Shown here: in pieces, positions 62,929 through 64,000 of the stretch
How positions within the stretch are numbered: the first letter of the stretch is position 1
Layout of the letters: each line of letters opens with the position of its first letter
Source: Candidatus Desulfobacillus denitrificans
GTDB lineage: Bacteria; Pseudomonadota; Gammaproteobacteria; Burkholderiales; Rhodocyclaceae
Length of the DNA: 64,000 nucleotides
Assembly (NCBI GenBank): GCA_017347485.1
Contig: AP021857.1
Span: forward strand, 1,965,390-2,029,389
Direction: 5' to 3'
Program-made: the position numbers and the translations under genes
Notes under the pieces: generated by a model
Database searches by the model: none
Told to the model about the DNA's origin: nothing
What the model saw: only the letters and a program-made list of their open reading frames with translations

Positions 62929-64000
62929 TCATGGCATCAAATCGAACTCTTCCGTCCGCTTCGGCGGATAACTCTCCCACGCCCCGCAGCCTGGGCAGCG
63001 CCAGTAGAACTGCCGCGCCTTGAAGCCGCAGCCGTCGCAGCGGTAGCGCGCCACCTTGCGCGTGTGGTTGTGGATCAGGTTCTTGATCAGCTCGAGGTCG
63101 CCGCGGCGCTCGGGCGGCGCCACCAGGATCTGCGCCTCCAGCAGCTTGTCCAGTCCGAGCAGGGTCGGATTGCGCCGCAACTCGTCGCGCACCATCTGAT
63201 AGGCGGCCTCCGGACTTTCGTCCTCGAGCGCCCACTGGAACGCCGCATCGAGCAGGTCGAGCGAAGGATGCTGGGCGAGATAGCCGCGCAGCAGCTGCAG
63301 CCCCTGCTCGCTGCGCCCCAGCTTGCGATAGGCCTCCATCAGCCTGGTGGCGGCCAGCGCGATATAGACCGGATTCTGCTGCTCGATGCGCTTCCAGGCC
63401 TCGATCGCATTCTCCCATTCGCCGGCGGCGGCATGCAGGTCGCCGAGCAGAATGGTGGCGCGTACCGACTTGCGGTGCGTTGCCAGCGCCTCATCGAGGA
63501 GCTTGCGTGCTTCGACCGGCCGGGAATTGTTGATCTCGGCGGCGGCTAGTTCGCAATAGAAGTTGGCGATTTCCTTCTGCCACAGGTGGCCGGAGTGGTC
63601 GGGCAGCTGCTGCGCGATATCGATGGCCTTGCGCCATTCCTTTTCCTGCTGGTAGATCTCGAGGAGAAAATTCAGGGCCGTCTCGTTCAGACTGGAGCCG
63701 CGCAGACCGAGGAAGATATCCTCGGCGCGGTCGAGCAGGCCGGCCTTGAGATAATCGTGCCCCAATTCAGCTAGGGCCTGCAGGCGCGGCTCATCCCGCA
63801 ACCCCTCGCGCTCGACGAGGTTCTGATGCATGCGGATGGCCCGATCGGTCTCGCCGCGGCGGCGAAACAGGTTGCCCAGGGCGAAGTGCAGCTCGACCGT
63901 CTCGGAGTCCACCTTGGCGGCCTCCAGGAAGGCGTCGATGGCCTTGTCTGGCTGCTCGTTGAGCAGGAAGTTGAGTCCCTTGAAATAGGACTTGGGCAGG
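62929..64000 (-). CDS. lapB: LPS assembly protein LapB (gene runs past the window end; 5' end missing)
   Basis: LapB controls LPS amount by guiding FtsH to LpxC. About 357 residues are visible. They comprise TPR repeats (for example YFKGLNFLLNEQPDKAIDAF and HFALGNLFRRRGETDRAIRM) and a C-terminal rubredoxin-type zinc fold with CDGCGF and CPGCGAWES. Only the N-terminal membrane anchor is outside the window. It heads the heptose/Ugd gene series on this strand. Confidence 0.93.
   Translation of the reverse strand, partial: LPKSYFKGLNFLLNEQPDKAIDAFLEAAKVDSETVELHFALGNLFRRRGETDRAIRMHQNLVEREGLRDEPRLQALAELGHDYLKAGLLDRAEDIFLGLRGSSLNETALNFLLEIYQQEKEWRKAIDIAQQLPDHSGHLWQKEIANFYCELAAAEINNSRPVEARKLLDEALATHRKSVRATILLGDLHAAAGEWENAIEAWKRIEQQNPVYIALAATRLMEAYRKLGRSEQGLQLLRGYLAQHPSLDLLDAAFQWALEDESPEAAYQMVRDELRRNPTLLGLDKLLEAQILVAPPERRGDLELIKNLIHNHTRKVARYRCDGCGFKARQFYWRCPGCGAWESYPPKRTEEFDLMP

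Overview
The window is GC-rich (roughly two thirds G+C in the core genes) and reads as chromosome of a Gram-negative betaproteobacterium, most likely Rhodocyclales or a close relative. Support comes from the rpfE-recJ pair, prfB read through a programmed frameshift, lolCD, msbA, lapB, hldD/rfaE1 and a Pseudomonas-like LPS-core kinase set. Genus cannot be fixed from the sequence alone.

Layout. (1) Bases 1-8,850, minus strand: a type I restriction-modification operon (hsdM, hsdS, 5' part of hsdR) with defence cargo between hsdS and hsdR: a DUF3644 HEPN protein, a broken DUF3800 gene, a DUF6978-DUF1828/1829 pair, two gene remnants including a second hsdR 5' end, and a complete darTG toxin-antitoxin pair. 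(2) 8,970-22,453: core genes, namely an MDR oxidoreductase, an alpha/beta hydrolase, a Tat-exported FccB-like flavoprotein, a DUF411 protein, comEC, a DUF2062 protein, a chemoreceptor with a sigma-28 promoter, lolD and lolC/E, rpfE and recJ. (3) 22,454-25,684: accessory cassettes, namely a frameshifted remnant, brnTA, a RHH-PIN toxin-antitoxin pair and a DUF4143 ATPase that lies between a partial and a full copy of the 3' end of an EamA gene. (4) 25,694-34,880: EamA transporter, prfB, a membrane protein, an inserted Phd-PIN pair, lysS, a glycine-zipper protein, mnmC, gltX and tRNA-Val(CAC). (5) 35,150-46,910: LPS-core and envelope genes (methyltransferases, an InaA kinase, waaG, waaP, a 707-residue protein with three kinase-like domains, msbA, a small kinase, an OafA-type acyltransferase). 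(6) 46,914-64,000, minus strand: a tightly overlapped envelope-sugar series (GT2, two GT-C enzymes, a VTT-domain protein, two more GT2, a methyltransferase, a WapO-like carbamoyltransferase), then an exonuclease, ynbE/ydbH-like genes, cysM, hldD, rfaE1, ugd and lapB. Regions 5 and 6 together cover heptose supply, LPS-core assembly, phosphorylation and decoration, lipid A export and control of LPS synthesis.

The most striking signal cuts across gene boundaries. A bipartite element, AAAGTCAGTC-N8-ACGGCG, occurs 16 times with an exact left half (14 of these with an exact right half, 2 with one mismatch), plus one degenerate copy. Copies lie on both strands, are mostly inside unrelated genes in four different reading-frame settings, and two are in comEC. 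None occurs in the first 8.9 kb, the restriction-defence island. This looks like a genome-wide protein-recognised DNA word, for instance an uptake-signal-like sequence, which I do not recognise from any described system.
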